Below, one piece after another: positions 44,470 through 55,599 of a stretch of DNA of 64,000 bases (position 1 is its first letter; each line of letters opens with the position of its first letter). The notes beneath the pieces are model-generated. The model ran no database searches. It worked only from the letters and a program-made list of their open reading frames with translations, and had not been told where the DNA came from. The DNA is taken from positions 1,674,001 through 1,738,000 of the forward strand of contig JACGCM010002017.1 in NCBI GenBank assembly GCA_014058105.1, written 5' to 3'. A program made the position numbers and the translations under genes. This DNA is from Kingdonia uniflora. Its lineage: Eukaryota > Streptophyta > Magnoliopsida > Ranunculales > Circaeasteraceae.

Positions 44470-45650
44470 AAGGAACGAAAAAAAGTCATTTTCTGCTCAA
44501 CTGAACTATGACTGCGTGCTTTCTCATATGATAGCATACTTCCTTTTCTTCTCGTACTCTGTCTTCGAGGGTTCCTGACTTCACACAATAAGAAATACAC
44601 GTAAGACCTCAAAGTTTAAGCTACCTGATATACACGTGTTTATAGATTCCAAAGATGATATAGCCATCAAATTGAAAGTTACTTAATATATCGAGCCATA
44701 TATACTTGATTCCAAAGCTACCTGATAAACTAAATGTGATATACATATGTACTTGCGATGTATTTTTTCTAGCAGCTACCTGTTACTCCATAGATCCATT
44801 TTTTTTGTTGATAACATCTTCGATCTCAAGTCCCTCTTCTCATTAACCATCTTTTTTTTCATCAACACTAACAAGCTTTAATCGCATTACTTAGAGTAGC
44901 ATATGAAAGGATCTTAAAAATGCATATAACGAATGTGAACTGAGTAAAAAGTGCTTAGGATAGAATTCAGATTGGACCAACTATTTCAAGGAAGCCCAAT
45001 TAAATTATTAACTTATACTACTACTTGAAGTGTTTTTATCGATAATTTTTTTGAAGGTTTTAACCGTTTTAAATACAAATAGTTGCGGTATATATACAGT
45101 ACCTGTACTCAAACTAAGACACTTAAGTGATACAAAAAGAGTCTAATCAGCTTCAGGACTTGCGAGAACTCTCAAAACTGATTAGGAAGTCAATCCAATA
45201 CCAACAGAAGCTGCTCAGATAAACCAAAACGCGCGGAGAAGAGGTAAAAAAGACGTTCACCACTCACAAGGCTAAGAAAACCAATCTTAAGAAGCTTTTA
45301 ACAAACTAAACCAACATAAAATTTCACTTAAGAAAATTGTGACAGCAGCTGGACGTAATCCCAAGATCTCAAATACCATCAAAAGAAAATACAAGTTTCT
45401 CTAAGGGAAAAAAGGAGACATATATTATATGTGGACCATATATTTTCTTCATATGATGGTACAAAGAGAGAACTCTAGGTAGCGTGTTGTAAGAGAGAGA
45501 GAGAGAAGAGGGAAACATTAGTTGATAAGAATTGTTAAGCATCAGCATCACAGGAAGAATGCAAGAAATTTTAGAGAGCAAGTAAAGAATCCACAAAGAG
45601 ATTAGACCAATTGGAGGAAGATATTGCAGACTTTTAAGGTCACTAGAAAA
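44470..45650 (-). repeat. Segment homologous to parts of 25.4-26.4 kb
   Basis: Two blocks resemble the region beside F-box fragment B. About 44540-44620 (minus: QEPSKTEYEKKRKYAII, stop) matches 25500-25620. About 45360-45650 (AGAGAAACTTG.ATTTTCTTTTGATGG, TTGGTC.AATCTCT) matches 26150-26300. The product, if any, is unknown. It lies downstream of F-box D, as the 25.4-26.4 kb block lies beside fragment B. Confidence 0.45.
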
Positions 45651-46673
45651 AAATTTAAGTTCTGTTTGGGTGGACTAGGGCTCATCTGGACGGGCAGACC
45701 TAAGAACACCCGGGAACACTTGGCCCCAAGCCATATCATTTAATTCTATCGGATTCTATGATTATATAGAACTGACAACATAAACAAATATTGACATGTC
45801 ATAAAAAAAACACATAAGTTGAAATTGAATTCCACCCAAGCTGATTCCTTCTTTGATTCAGTCAGGGTACCAAACACAGAAAACTGGAGATAGGTGGAAA
45901 GCGAAATGTAAAGTCAATTCCAGGAAATTCAAATGCGATGGATGGAAAATCATCGGAATTCATTTCACTGTACCAAATACACCCCTAGAGATTTACTCAA
46001 CACTAAATCATATTGTACTCTTTTCGGGACTTGATGGATAATAAATCTTTTGAAATGCAATAATATGATGAATGTCTTATTTATTTTTAATGTAGTTACA
46101 ACATCTTTAGTTGTACTTTTAATCTAGTGAATCTTCTTTATTTAAACGATCAAGATGCTCTTTGGTAAACATCATTATTGTAAATGTCATGATATTGTTT
46201 TAAAAATTGCAATTTCCATTTTAAATTTTCTAATTTCATGAAAAGGAATCGTAGGACAAAAGTGCAGCAAATAAATCCTAATATCTCCCTAACACAAATG
46301 AGGGCCCTGAAGCCCGACTTAATATTTTTTTTTTTAAAAGATCGAATATCCTATCTTCATAATGATGTTCATCGTTTTGATTCGGAATGTATAAGATATA
46401 TACCTTCCTATTTCTATTCCGAGTATATAATATATTTAGGATTTAATAATTTAATCATATATGTTTCATATCTTCTATACTTTCACAACCATTTATCTAT
46501 TATGATGTAAAAATCATTATGGTACAAAACATATGTCAGACAAAGATGTGAAATAAGAACAAAGTTAATAGCACTACTAAATGTAATAACAAATCTGATA
46601 AACTGGAGTAAATATTACTAAATTTCACAAGAATGTAAATAAGAACAATAGAAATATTATCAAGTACCTCTCT
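45651..46673. other. No gene recognised; possible MITE at 45.66-45.98 kb
   Basis: 45661-45985 begins with TTCTGTTTGGGTGG and ends near GTACCAAATACACCCC, a loose inverted pair as in small plant MITEs, but the ends do not match well. 46000-46670 is AT-rich and includes flank of F-box D, similar to the flank of fragment C (AAGAATGTAAAT ... CAAGTACCTCTCT). Confidence 0.35.
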
Positions 46674-47823
46674 TTAACATAGGTTTGGTGAAATCCAAAG
46701 TGGTGGAGAAAACGTTGAATGCATATCAATGCCTAAATCAATGAATTCAACGGTCTGGTCCTCAAAATTATAAATTCCCGTATAACGACCAGCTTCACAA
46801 TCCCAAGTGTTGACGTCGTCATCAGTGACGTAGACACAATTTCCCTTGAGTTCTGGGTACTCAGCTACAGAGAGAGAAAACGAACAATTAGTACCCAGAA
46901 AAAGAGCATGTTCACTCGAACCATCCAATTCCTCCCATTGCCTAGTACATATATCCATCTTGTAAATTTCAAAGAAACATGCCCCAAGGGTTACTGAATT
47001 ATTTTCGGGTTCACCATCCTCCCAATCCTCGTGGTGAAAAACATATCGTATAATTAAGTGAAGTTCTCCGGAGATTACTACAAGATATAACGTATCACAA
47101 CCCGTATAATCATTGATAGGTGATGCAAAATCAACTACATATGGCTAAATACTAGTTATATCACAAATCCTAAGAATCCCATAAGAATCGATAGCATAGA
47201 CTTGATCTTTGAAGCAGAAAACATCGTAATAATGAGCAAATAGACTTTCTAAGGTCGTCCAAGTTTTGTCTCCAGGTTTGCAATAGCTAGTTTTCCCCAT
47301 TGGGAATAGATTGCCATAACTATGCAATTGTCATTGATTGTTGAGGTTGGAGTTGATAATCGAATGGCTTTACGGATGAAAATCTCTCGCACAACCTCTG
47401 AAGTAAAGCTAGACTTCTCAGGATATTGGTCTCCAAACGTAGTTTGTGACCGAAGCCGAATCTGAACATGGGTTAGTAGATTTAATAGGTGCATTTCAAA
47501 TCAGTGCCTAAGCTGATCAACCAACTATCTGGAGAACCTCAACACCGCCTTCCCCTCGCCACGGGCAAGTGAATATTTATAAACTTTTTGATGGAAAAAC
47601 TATAGAAGCTCCAAATATCACTGCCTTCCTTCTCAGCCATCATCAACCCCAACATAATTTTGTGGACACTGACCCCAACATAATTTTGTTTCTCTGTCGC
47701 AACAAATCTCCATGAATGACAGACTCCTCGGAAGCTAAAGTAATCACTGAGATCATGATACCCCAAGAGACGTTTCACAACAAGACCAATTAGTTCTGGT
47801 GGGAGTTCAGGCCAGTTAGACAT
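46674..47823 (-). pseudogene. F-box/DUF295 (SKIP23-like) protein, locus D, decayed
   Basis: The start at 47823 gives MSNWPELPPELIGLVVKRLL, matching the family opening; 63 nt of upstream open frame is less likely to be translated. SFRGVCHSWRFVA completes the F-box. DUF295 blocks follow: INIHLPVARGRRC (47540), TTFGDQYPEKSSF (47410), VREIFIRKAI, IVMAIYSQWGKLAIA (47300), KTWTTLES (47265), ILRICDITSI then a stop at 47145, and the well-kept end CTRQWEELDG ... NFEDQTVEFIDLGIDMHS (46690-46950). Blocks lie in three frames with at least one nonsense codon. A donor-like AGGTACTT at about 46673 suggests a 3' intron. Its 5' side faces the palindromic minisatellite. Confidence 0.8.
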
Positions 47824-48159
47824 TGTGAAAACTCTGGGGGGTTGTTTATCAAGCTCTATTTTGATCAATGGCGAATGGGGTTCCATAATTTGCAGTAATT
47901 AAACTAGAATTCTGAAATTATAAGTATACTCGACTTAAATTGCTCCAAAGAATGCTCTGGGAGATAGATAGATAGAGAGAGAGAGTGTTAAATTCAAACA
48001 CAACGCACAAATCAAACCCTAGAAACTACATTGGACTCAAAATCGAACCTTGAGGTTTCTTGATTTTGGAGATTAGAGTTTAAGACTTTTAAAGATTTTG
48101 GAGGGAAAGGCCGAAGGGGTTGAGTTGTGAAAGGAGAAGCCAATCAAGGTTTCTTACCG

Positions 48160-48845
48160 GAAACGCCAAATCATTTGGCTAGTTATCAGTTAAAAACTCC
48201 AATCATTCGGCTGTTTTGAATTAAATGACTTTTTCTCGAAGTGCCAAATCATTTGGCTAGTTTATATTAAATGACATTTCTTAGGAAATGCCAAATCATT
48301 TGGCTGTTTTAGAATTAAACGCCACATCATTCGGCCAGTTTGACTAAAATTGCTTTTTCGGGAAAAGCCTTATCATTTGGCTAGTTTGAATTAAATGACC
48401 TTTTTCGGAAACGTTAAATCATTTGGTATTTTTGGCTATCAGCCAAATCATTCGGCGTGTTTAAATTAAATGACTTTTTTTAAACGAAAAGCCAAATGAT
48501 TTGGCTAGGTTTAGTTGAATGGAGAAATGCCAAATCATATGGTACTTTGTCCCGTTAAAATGCCAAATTATACGGCTTTTTATTGAAATGTCAAATCATT
48601 TGACAAATTTGATTAACATGACTTTATTAAAAAATACCAGATCATTTGGCAAATTTTAACTCTAATGCCAAATCATTTGGCCAGTTAAGTAGTTGAATGA
48701 TGGAAATGCCAAATCATATGGCCATATTTGTTTATTTTGATTATAGGTCAAATATTTTGGCTATTTTTGATAAAATACCGGATTTTTCCAATGTTTCATA
48801 AATATTATTTATTAACATAAAAAACCAAATCATTTGTCTTTTAGA
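48160..48845. repeat. Palindrome-bearing minisatellite, about 17 copies
   Basis: A 15-16-bp word, GCCAAATCATTTGGC, recurs about 17 times with variants, spaced 30-60 bp by AT-rich DNA that often contains TTAAATGACTTTTT. The word is an inverted repeat (GCCAAAT / ATTTGGC) around a central C. Variants include GCCAAATCATTCGGC, GCCAAATGATTTGGC and, at 48590-48604, GTCAAATCATTTGAC, where both arms changed and still pair. It lies about 340-1020 bp upstream of the F-box D start. No open frame crosses it. Confidence 0.92.
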
Positions 48846-49074
48846 TTGCCGCAAAAAAAGTACAGTGTCGAAAATTCAAACTCCTCAACAAGCCATTAAA
48901 TTGGGACAAAAAAAGTTGTGAGTGCTAAAACAACTAAGAGAAACTCGCATATGATGTTATTATCGAATTCTAGATAACATATGATGTTATACCATGCAAG
49001 CTCAATCCCCTTCGGCAGCAAAAGTCATAAAAATAAGTATTCCTAAATTCTGTATCCACCCAATCCTATTGTAA

Positions 49075-49410
49075 AACAATCCCATGTTCGTTTGATTACA
49101 TATTTAATTTCCGTCCTAGGAAAAAAAATTAGGGATTTCAATCTCAGCTTAAGGTAGCGTGAGTCCCGATAATGCCAAGGAAAACCTAAGGAATCGAACA
49201 CCCCGAGGAGAAAACCTGCATCCTCAGCAGCATGGGAAGTGGTCATCAGTGACAATTCCCATGTTCGTTTCATTACATAATTAATTTCCGATTTTTTTTT
49301 CCAGGAATTTCAATCTCAAGATAAGGTAGCGTGAGTCCCGATAATGCCAAGGAAAATCAGAGGAATTGGCAGCATGGGAAGTGGTCATCAGTGACGATCT
49401 TCCCATGTCA
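49075..49410. repeat. Tandem duplication, unit about 180 bp
   Basis: 49075-49255 and 49256-49410 share CCCATGTTCGTTT.ATTACAT, AATTTCCG, then AAGGTAGCGTGAGTCCCGAT and GCATGGGAAGTGGTCATCAG. The second copy lacks about 30 bp present in the first (around GAACACCCCGAGGAG). Confidence 0.85.
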
Positions 49411-49870
49411 TGACTGGATTAACAATGGTTTACCTTCGTTATAAAACAGAACGTATCAAGTTCACTAAGAAAATTTAGAATTTCGCCAAAGAGACACAAC
49501 TGCACTATAGGCTTAAATAAACACATAAGGTATGGTGAAACATTCTAAAATACAAATAACTTTGACGTGAATACTACTAACGCGGAAACGAGATTCGTAA
49601 GATCAAAATCAACTGAAAAATAAATAATCTAGACCTCCCTTTTATAGAACACAAGGGGGGGGGGGGGGGGGGGGGGTGTTTAGAATTAGGAACCCTAATT
49701 CTAATTCAAATAAAATTATATTGGGAAACTAGTAATAACTCACATTGGTTCCAACAGAGCTTAAGCTAAAACATAAAACATAAAATATCAAATAAACATA
49801 GGTCACACGGAGGTAGATGACCTTATGAGTGATGTGTCACATCAAACCCTTCGTTTGAGAAGATTTCGCC
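49411..49870. other. Flank of gag relic with G22 tract
   Basis: AT-rich DNA, probably the 3' untranslated or LTR region of the minus-strand gag element. 22 consecutive G lie at 49655-49676. No paired LTR was identified. Confidence 0.4.
49655..49676. repeat. G22 homopolymer
   Basis: Twenty-two G in a row on the plus strand. It can form a G-quadruplex and is a likely place for length error in the assembly. Confidence 0.9.
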
Positions 49871-49877
49871 CACGAAA

Positions 49878-50866
49878 TCAAGGGGGCGGTGCTCCTAAGG
49901 ACTTACGCACATATGTAGTGAGCATTCCAGTCTCCTCTTGATCTTCATCATGTAGAACACGCTGAACTGTTGCTATCACGCTCTCACGCATACCATCTAC
50001 GACTAGGCCGACCTTCCTCGCGAATATATGGCAATCACATTTTTGGTGCCCCAGTTTACCACATCCATAACAGTTACCTAAGACAAATGTACGTGGTGAA
50101 GTGGCTACTGGAATAGCTGGGGCTGTTGGTGTTGCTGTTGGAACCGGAGGGCGATACTGCGCGTGTAACTCGTTCGCTTGTTTGACCAACTGTACAATTT
50201 CAGCAAGACAAAAGACAGGTTGAAGTGTTGTTGCCTCTTGGAGTTTCTTCGTTAGACCAGACTTGTACCTACTAACCCGCTACTGTTCAATCTCATGGAG
50301 GTGTGCACGTGCCTCAAGGAGATAATACTGGTCAGTGTAATTATTAAGGGAAGATAGACCTATTTTGAAGGACTGAAGTTTCCCAAATACAGCCTCGCCA
50401 TAGTTCATAGGGATAAACCTCTCCTTCAGCTCTCTCCGCATTTTCCACCATTCCGAAATAGGACGATAACCCGTTGTACGCCTCACTTGTTGAATACTAT
50501 TCCACCAAGTGAGAGCAAAGCCAGTAAGGCGGGATTCAATGATCATTACTTGTTTTGGGTCCCCATATTTCTTGTAGTTGAAAATACTTTAAACCTTATC
50601 TAACCACTCGATAAAGGCGTTTACATAAGATTTTCCAGTGAACTTTGGTACTTTAAGATGAACATCATGCGTCTGTTCAGAAATAGCTTTGGCGAATGCT
50701 TCAATATAATTCTTCTTACCCTTTCGACGCAGCTGTGGTCGCAGTTCTTCTTCAGAGTCTGAACTGTACTCATTATTTTGCCAAGTCGTAGCATACAGGT
50801 GCCTTGGCGGACGAGGAGGTGAACCAAGTGGACGCTGTCGATAACGGTCATGCAATGAGGTGTCAA
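49878..50866 (-). pseudogene. Ty3/gypsy gag relic
   Basis: One reading frame runs through the whole piece with only two nonsense codons, TAA at 50589-50591 and TAG at 50280-50282. From the 5' side: an Arg/Pro-rich start (HDRYRQRPLGSPPRPPRH), VPKFTGKSYVNAFIEWLDKV, a retrotrans_gag core (SRLTGFALTWWNSIQQVRR ... ELKERFIPMNY ... LSSLNNYTDQYY), and a zinc knuckle CYGCGKLGHQKCDC with the C-C-H-C set intact. No protease, RT or integrase follows on its 3' side. It is either a gag-only truncated copy or a non-autonomous element. Confidence 0.88.
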
Positions 50867-51175
50867 CCGGGGGGTGAGAACCGCAGCCCCGGTCTCGCCC
50901 GTTGAATTGCCGCTCTCTCTCTCTCTCCAGTTGGATTATAACGAGAACCTACAGTTTTATGTCTCCCAATCGACTGAATACTTAACACATCATCATCATG
51001 TGGTTCCCATCCATCAGCGTAGGGTGCTCGGTATTCGAAGCAATATTTTAGGTTTAGCCCCAAAGTTTGTCGTTAACTGGAGTCGGTATTAGGTATGTCA
51101 CGGTATTGGTCTTTAGGGGGAAGGGTTGTCCCACGTGCGCCTAACGGGGCTGTCGAGGAAGGAGGTCAGCGTATG

Positions 51176-54100
51176 TTACTTCCACGATGTATCTCTAGCA
51201 TTATCCAGCACGCGTCGTCTTTCAGTGGGATCTTTAGGGAGTTCGCTGTCAAAAGTATTTTTTGTTCTAATATATGTAAGGAAATGTCGTCTCCAATCGT
51301 CCTCGTCCTCTTCAACGCCCCCATTATTAATATAATTTGAGCTTATGATGTTAATGTTGGGGGTGGATAATACTTCGATCTTGAGATACCAAGCTTCTGT
51401 GTCGAGGACTCCTGCTAGATATGCAAGAGAATCAGAATGTCTATTCTCTCCGTGCGGTAGATATTTAATAGTAATCCTCTTGAACCTGCGCATTCTCTCG
51501 GCTACTGCCGCTGCGTAATCAATCATTTTTCCATTCTTCTATAATTTTTCTGTGTAATGGTTCACAATGAGTAAAGAGTCCGTGTACACAGACAACTCGG
51601 AGATTCCAATCTTGAGAGCCATATCCAGACCGTGAATCATTGCCTCATATTCAGCTTCATTGTTGGTAGCTTCAAAATTGAGCCAAATTGTTTTTTCGAT
51701 CATATCATTGGAAGGTGTGATAAGTCTGATTACGATCCCTTATCCTGCAGGTCCAGAAGATCCATAAGTTAAAAGATGCCATCCCTTTTGAGTTATCTAG
51801 TCTGACCTTCTTTGAATTGTTTTTCATTAGTACTCGTAATGTCTTCTTCCCAGTCAGGATCTTCTACTAGGAAGTCTGCAAGAAAATATGCTACTGCTTG
51901 ACCCTTTTCCAGAGTGTTGTGGTTCAAAACGTATGTCATGTTCGCCAAGAGTGACCGACCATTGTTGTACTTGTCTGGATTTTTCTCGTTTGGATAAGAT
52001 CTCTCGCAGAGGGTAATTTGTCACTACTCGAACTAAATGGGATTAAAAATACTGTCTCAATTTTTATGATGTGTATACGAGAGCTAAGAGTAGTTTCTCG
52101 ATCTTGGTATATCGGGATTCTGCTGGAGTGAGAGTTTTGCTGATGAAGTAGACAAGTTTCTCCGTCTTCTCATCAAGTCAAATGAAAACAAAACTTAATG
52201 ATTCGTCGGTAACTGCAGGATATATGGTGAGTTTTTCCCCATCGTTAAGTGTACTCATCACTGGTGGTGTACCCAAGTAAAGTTTGAGTTCCTAAAATGC
52301 TTCTTCACACTCTGCTGTCCACTCGATCTCAGGATCCTTCTTAAACTTATTTTTTGTTGTTCATTCACGCAATAGGCTGAACAACCATCGACATCGATCT
52401 GAAGATTTCGAGATAAAAAAATTTATTGCAGAAATCTTGCCTGCTAACTTCTGTACGTCTTTCTTTATTTTTGGAGAAGGCATAGACAATAGTGCGCGAA
52501 TACGATCTAGATCAGCTTCTATACCTCGCTTACTTATCAAATGCCCCAAGAATTTTCTTAACTGGACTACGAATTGGCATTTGTCAGGGTTGAGCCTCAT
52601 CTTGTAGAAACGGAGAATTTCCAAAGTAGTGTGTAAATCTGTAATATGGTTCTTTTTCTTAAGACTTTTACACAACATATCATCAATGTAGACTTTCATT
52701 GTTTTTCCAAGGTGATCTTTGAACATATGTGCCATCAATCACTGATAAGTGGCTCCAGCATTCTTGAGATCGAATGGCATGATAGACCATGTTTTGTAAT
52801 GAAAGCTATTTTTTCTTTATCATCAGGTAGCATAGGTATTTGATTGTACCCTGATGCGGCATTCATCATGGACATGAGTTCGTGTCCCACAGTAGAATCG
52901 AGCAGATGGTTTATGATAAGAAGTAGAAAACAATCCTTTGGAGTATGTTTGTTGAGGTCCGTGAAATTCACGCACACTCTGATCTTGTTGTTCTTCTTTG
53001 GGACTGCTGCAATGTTTAAAATCCATTCTGGGTAATTGGCTTTTCAGATAAAACCAACTTTGGTGAGTTTGTCGATCTCTTTATTGACTTCTTCTCGGAG
53101 TCTTGGTGCTAAAGTCCTCTGCTTTGGTTTGACAGCTTCGGCATTATCTTTTAAATTGAGCTTATGGCAGGCCATATTTGGATCAATTCCCGGTATTTTG
53201 TGAAACTTCCAAACGAAGACATCACTGTTGTCTTTAAGAAAATGGATGAGAGCATCTCATTCTGTTGTAGGCAGATGAGTGCCAATATATGTCCCTCGTT
53301 TGTCTCCACTGATTTCGATGTACTCTGTGGTTCTGCGCTTGGTAGATGGTTTTTTGTAGATTTCATTGTATAATTTTTGTAATGTTTCATGTGATTTTCA
53401 GTAATTGCTATACGAGTTGTGGCTCTAATGACTTTGGTACAATGACAACAGAATTTTCACATGCCCGAGCTAACTTCCGACTTCCTTTGATTTCATATAT
53501 GCCGCCATTTCATTAAAATCGCAGGGCCAAATAATAGGTTGACGGAATAGCTCGCATATTGTGTAACTAGCAACGTCTCATTATCCCCAAATAACAGGAC
53601 TTTGCATTGATAACATAAAAGACAACGTCAATTGTTACTGGTCCTGCCGTAATAGGAAGTATAATATTTCCTACATGTTCTTCTTTAAATCTGTTGAATC
53701 CACATATATTAATGTCACTGGGCTGTACCTTTTCGGCCAGTCCCATCTGATCAATCGTGTTTTAAAATTATAGTTCAATAGTACTACCAGTATCAATCAT
53801 CCTCGTGTGAAGCACCATGTTTCTCATTTTTAACATGATCACCAATGCATCATGGCGAGGAAAGTTGACGTGATGAACATCACAGTCATCAAAAGAAATT
53901 CTTATTCGTTGAGAGCTGGAAACGGGAAGTAAACAAGCTTCTTTATCTTTCATGGACAGGTCGTGATTTGGCCGACACGCTATTTTTTGCTTCTGTTCGA
54001 TTGTTTAATGATCCGAGTTTCAACGAAGTGGTTGAGGGATATATGATATAAATGCTTCTCCCCTGCTGGCTCTTCGACTTGTACGGCTTTTATAGGAAGT

Positions 54101-54381
54101 TTGTAACTTCCATTCTTGTAACTCTCAACGTCCACAATGTATTCATGCATTCGTCCATCTGCAAAAATATACTCCAACAGTCGTTGTAAGGTAAAACAGT
54201 GTTCTGCCTTATGATGTCTGACCTTGTGGTGAATGCAATATGATTTGTTCTCAATGGGTTGGAGATACTGTGGATTGCAAAAAAACCTATCCTTTTGAAG
54301 TATAGGATAAATGTTGCTATGGTTGCATTCATCTAGAAAAAACCTATCATTCTCTAGGATTGTGGTCGCCACTCCCCTCAC
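51176..54381 (-). pseudogene. Tat-like Ty3/gypsy gag-pol relic (protease, RT, RNase H)
   Basis: Read on the minus strand: a gag tail with SYCIHHKVRHHKAEHCFTLQ (54230-54290), a protease-like MIDTGSTIEL with D-T-G (53775), RT opening CVNFTDLNKHTPKDCF (52970), FKDHLGKTMKVYIDDMLCKS with the YIDD active site (52680-52720), LNPDKCQFVVQLRKFLGHLIS (52540-52600), RNase H with FEATNNEAEYEAMIHGLDMA and VYTDSLLIVN (51590-51690), and a linker ending LPKDPTERRR (51195). Then the element stops, just before the integrase zinc-binding region. Most of gag is missing between the primer site and 54381. Many stops and frameshifts are present. The lineage is assigned from the RT/RNase H pattern and primer site, not from a tree. 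Confidence 0.88.
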
Positions 54382-54837
54382 TTAGACATTCTTTTGTCGG
54401 AACTTAAACTCTTCGAGGTGGATTTTCCGTTTGCCTGACTCCCACAAGGCCGCCATCTACTTCTTTGTAGAACTCTTGGATCGGGATGGGCTCCATTTCT
54501 TATTGGTGATGGTTAGATCGAAGCGCACCTCCTAAGTGATTACCTTTGGGTGGAGGTCCTATTCTGTCATGAACGGAAATTTATGAGCCTTTTGGTTGCA
54601 CGCCTATGTTCTTCTGGTCGGCAACCTGCTGACTCTGTAGAACCTTCAACGTATCTTGTACACTTGTTAACTGTTGCTCCAGAGTAGCACGCCTTTCTGT
54701 TTTAGAATTTAAAGTGGCTCGCAGATCTACTAGTACGACATTTTCGTCTGCTGGATATATCGGCGTGACCTGATCTGGAGGTATTATTCTGAGGGAAGAT
54801 AATCAGCAGTTTCTGAGACATTGGGATTGATAACTTC

Positions 54838-54857
54838 GGTTCCCAAAGACGGCGCCA
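54838..54857 (-). other. Primer-binding site, tRNA-Arg type
   Basis: On the minus strand TGGCGCCGTCTTTGGGAA follows the LTR end after two bases (CA, TT, then TGGCGCC). This form, close to TGGCGCCGTCTGTGGGAA, is usual in plant Tat-lineage gypsy elements. Confidence 0.85.
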
Positions 54858-54859
54858 AA

Positions 54860-55590
54860 TGTAATAGCCTAATTCTGGGATTCAGACTTAGCATTTGCAC
54901 CAGATGTATTTAGACCACTCAAAGACAGCAAGCAATAGTCAACAATATGATTTAGCGTAGAAAACCTTTGAATAGGTTAAAAACCACGACCTCTCTTGAG
55001 GATATTGAGAAAGAGAAGATGGTCTTATTGAGATTGCTAACTTATTACAATGACTGCTCTGAGTATGTGAAATTTTGGAGTAAGGATTCTTTTGTCCCTC
55101 ATCTAGAATTCCCTAGTTCTACATATAGGTCTTATAATATGACCGTTTGATAACCATTAAGATTCTTAATGATGGATGTTACAAAATATATGTAAGATAC
55201 TCTTTGATTAGATTGTGTAACGTTCTGATCTCTGTTGATGTACAACGACTCTATTGATGACTGTACACTTGCATAAATCGAACTGTTGATGTGGAGGTTG
55301 AAAGTAATGATTCAAACTAAGGGATGCTGAATATACATAGTGCTTCCTGTATGCTGATGAGGTCGAGGATGAAGCTTGAGTCCGAGATATGAAATAAGCT
55401 ATTACAAGACGGCTCTCAACCAAGAGCACGAGGAGTATCCTGGACGAGTGGTGTTGGTTGAGAAACTCGTATTCTATGTGTTTCCTGATGTTGCTGTCTT
55501 ATTTTTTACTGTACCACGTGCTCTGTTGGTGGGGTCAAAAGTTTATATGTAGTTCAAAGATGATGCATGGGTTTGAGATGCAGAATAAGC
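54860..55590 (-). repeat. Probable 5' LTR of the minus-strand Tat-like element
   Basis: It begins (plus strand) with TGTAATAGCC next to the primer site, so the inner LTR edge at 54860 is well supported. The outer edge is not defined: coding sequence of a plus-strand gypsy integrase is already present by about 55600. No second LTR copy was found at the left side near 51.1 kb, consistent with a truncated element. Confidence 0.5.
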
Positions 55591-55599
55591 CACTAAATA

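Noticed and set aside
45661..45985. MITE with TTTGGGTG / CACCC-like ends
   Set aside because: The ends do not pair well and no target duplication was found; mentioned only as a possibility in the gap description.
48160..48845. Regular array that could be mistaken for a CRISPR array
   Set aside because: The spacing is irregular, the words vary, the spacers are themselves similar, and the DNA is plant nuclear.
50863..51063. Upstream extension of the gypsy gag
   Set aside because: It lies in a different phase from the gag and shows no gag motif; likely leader sequence.
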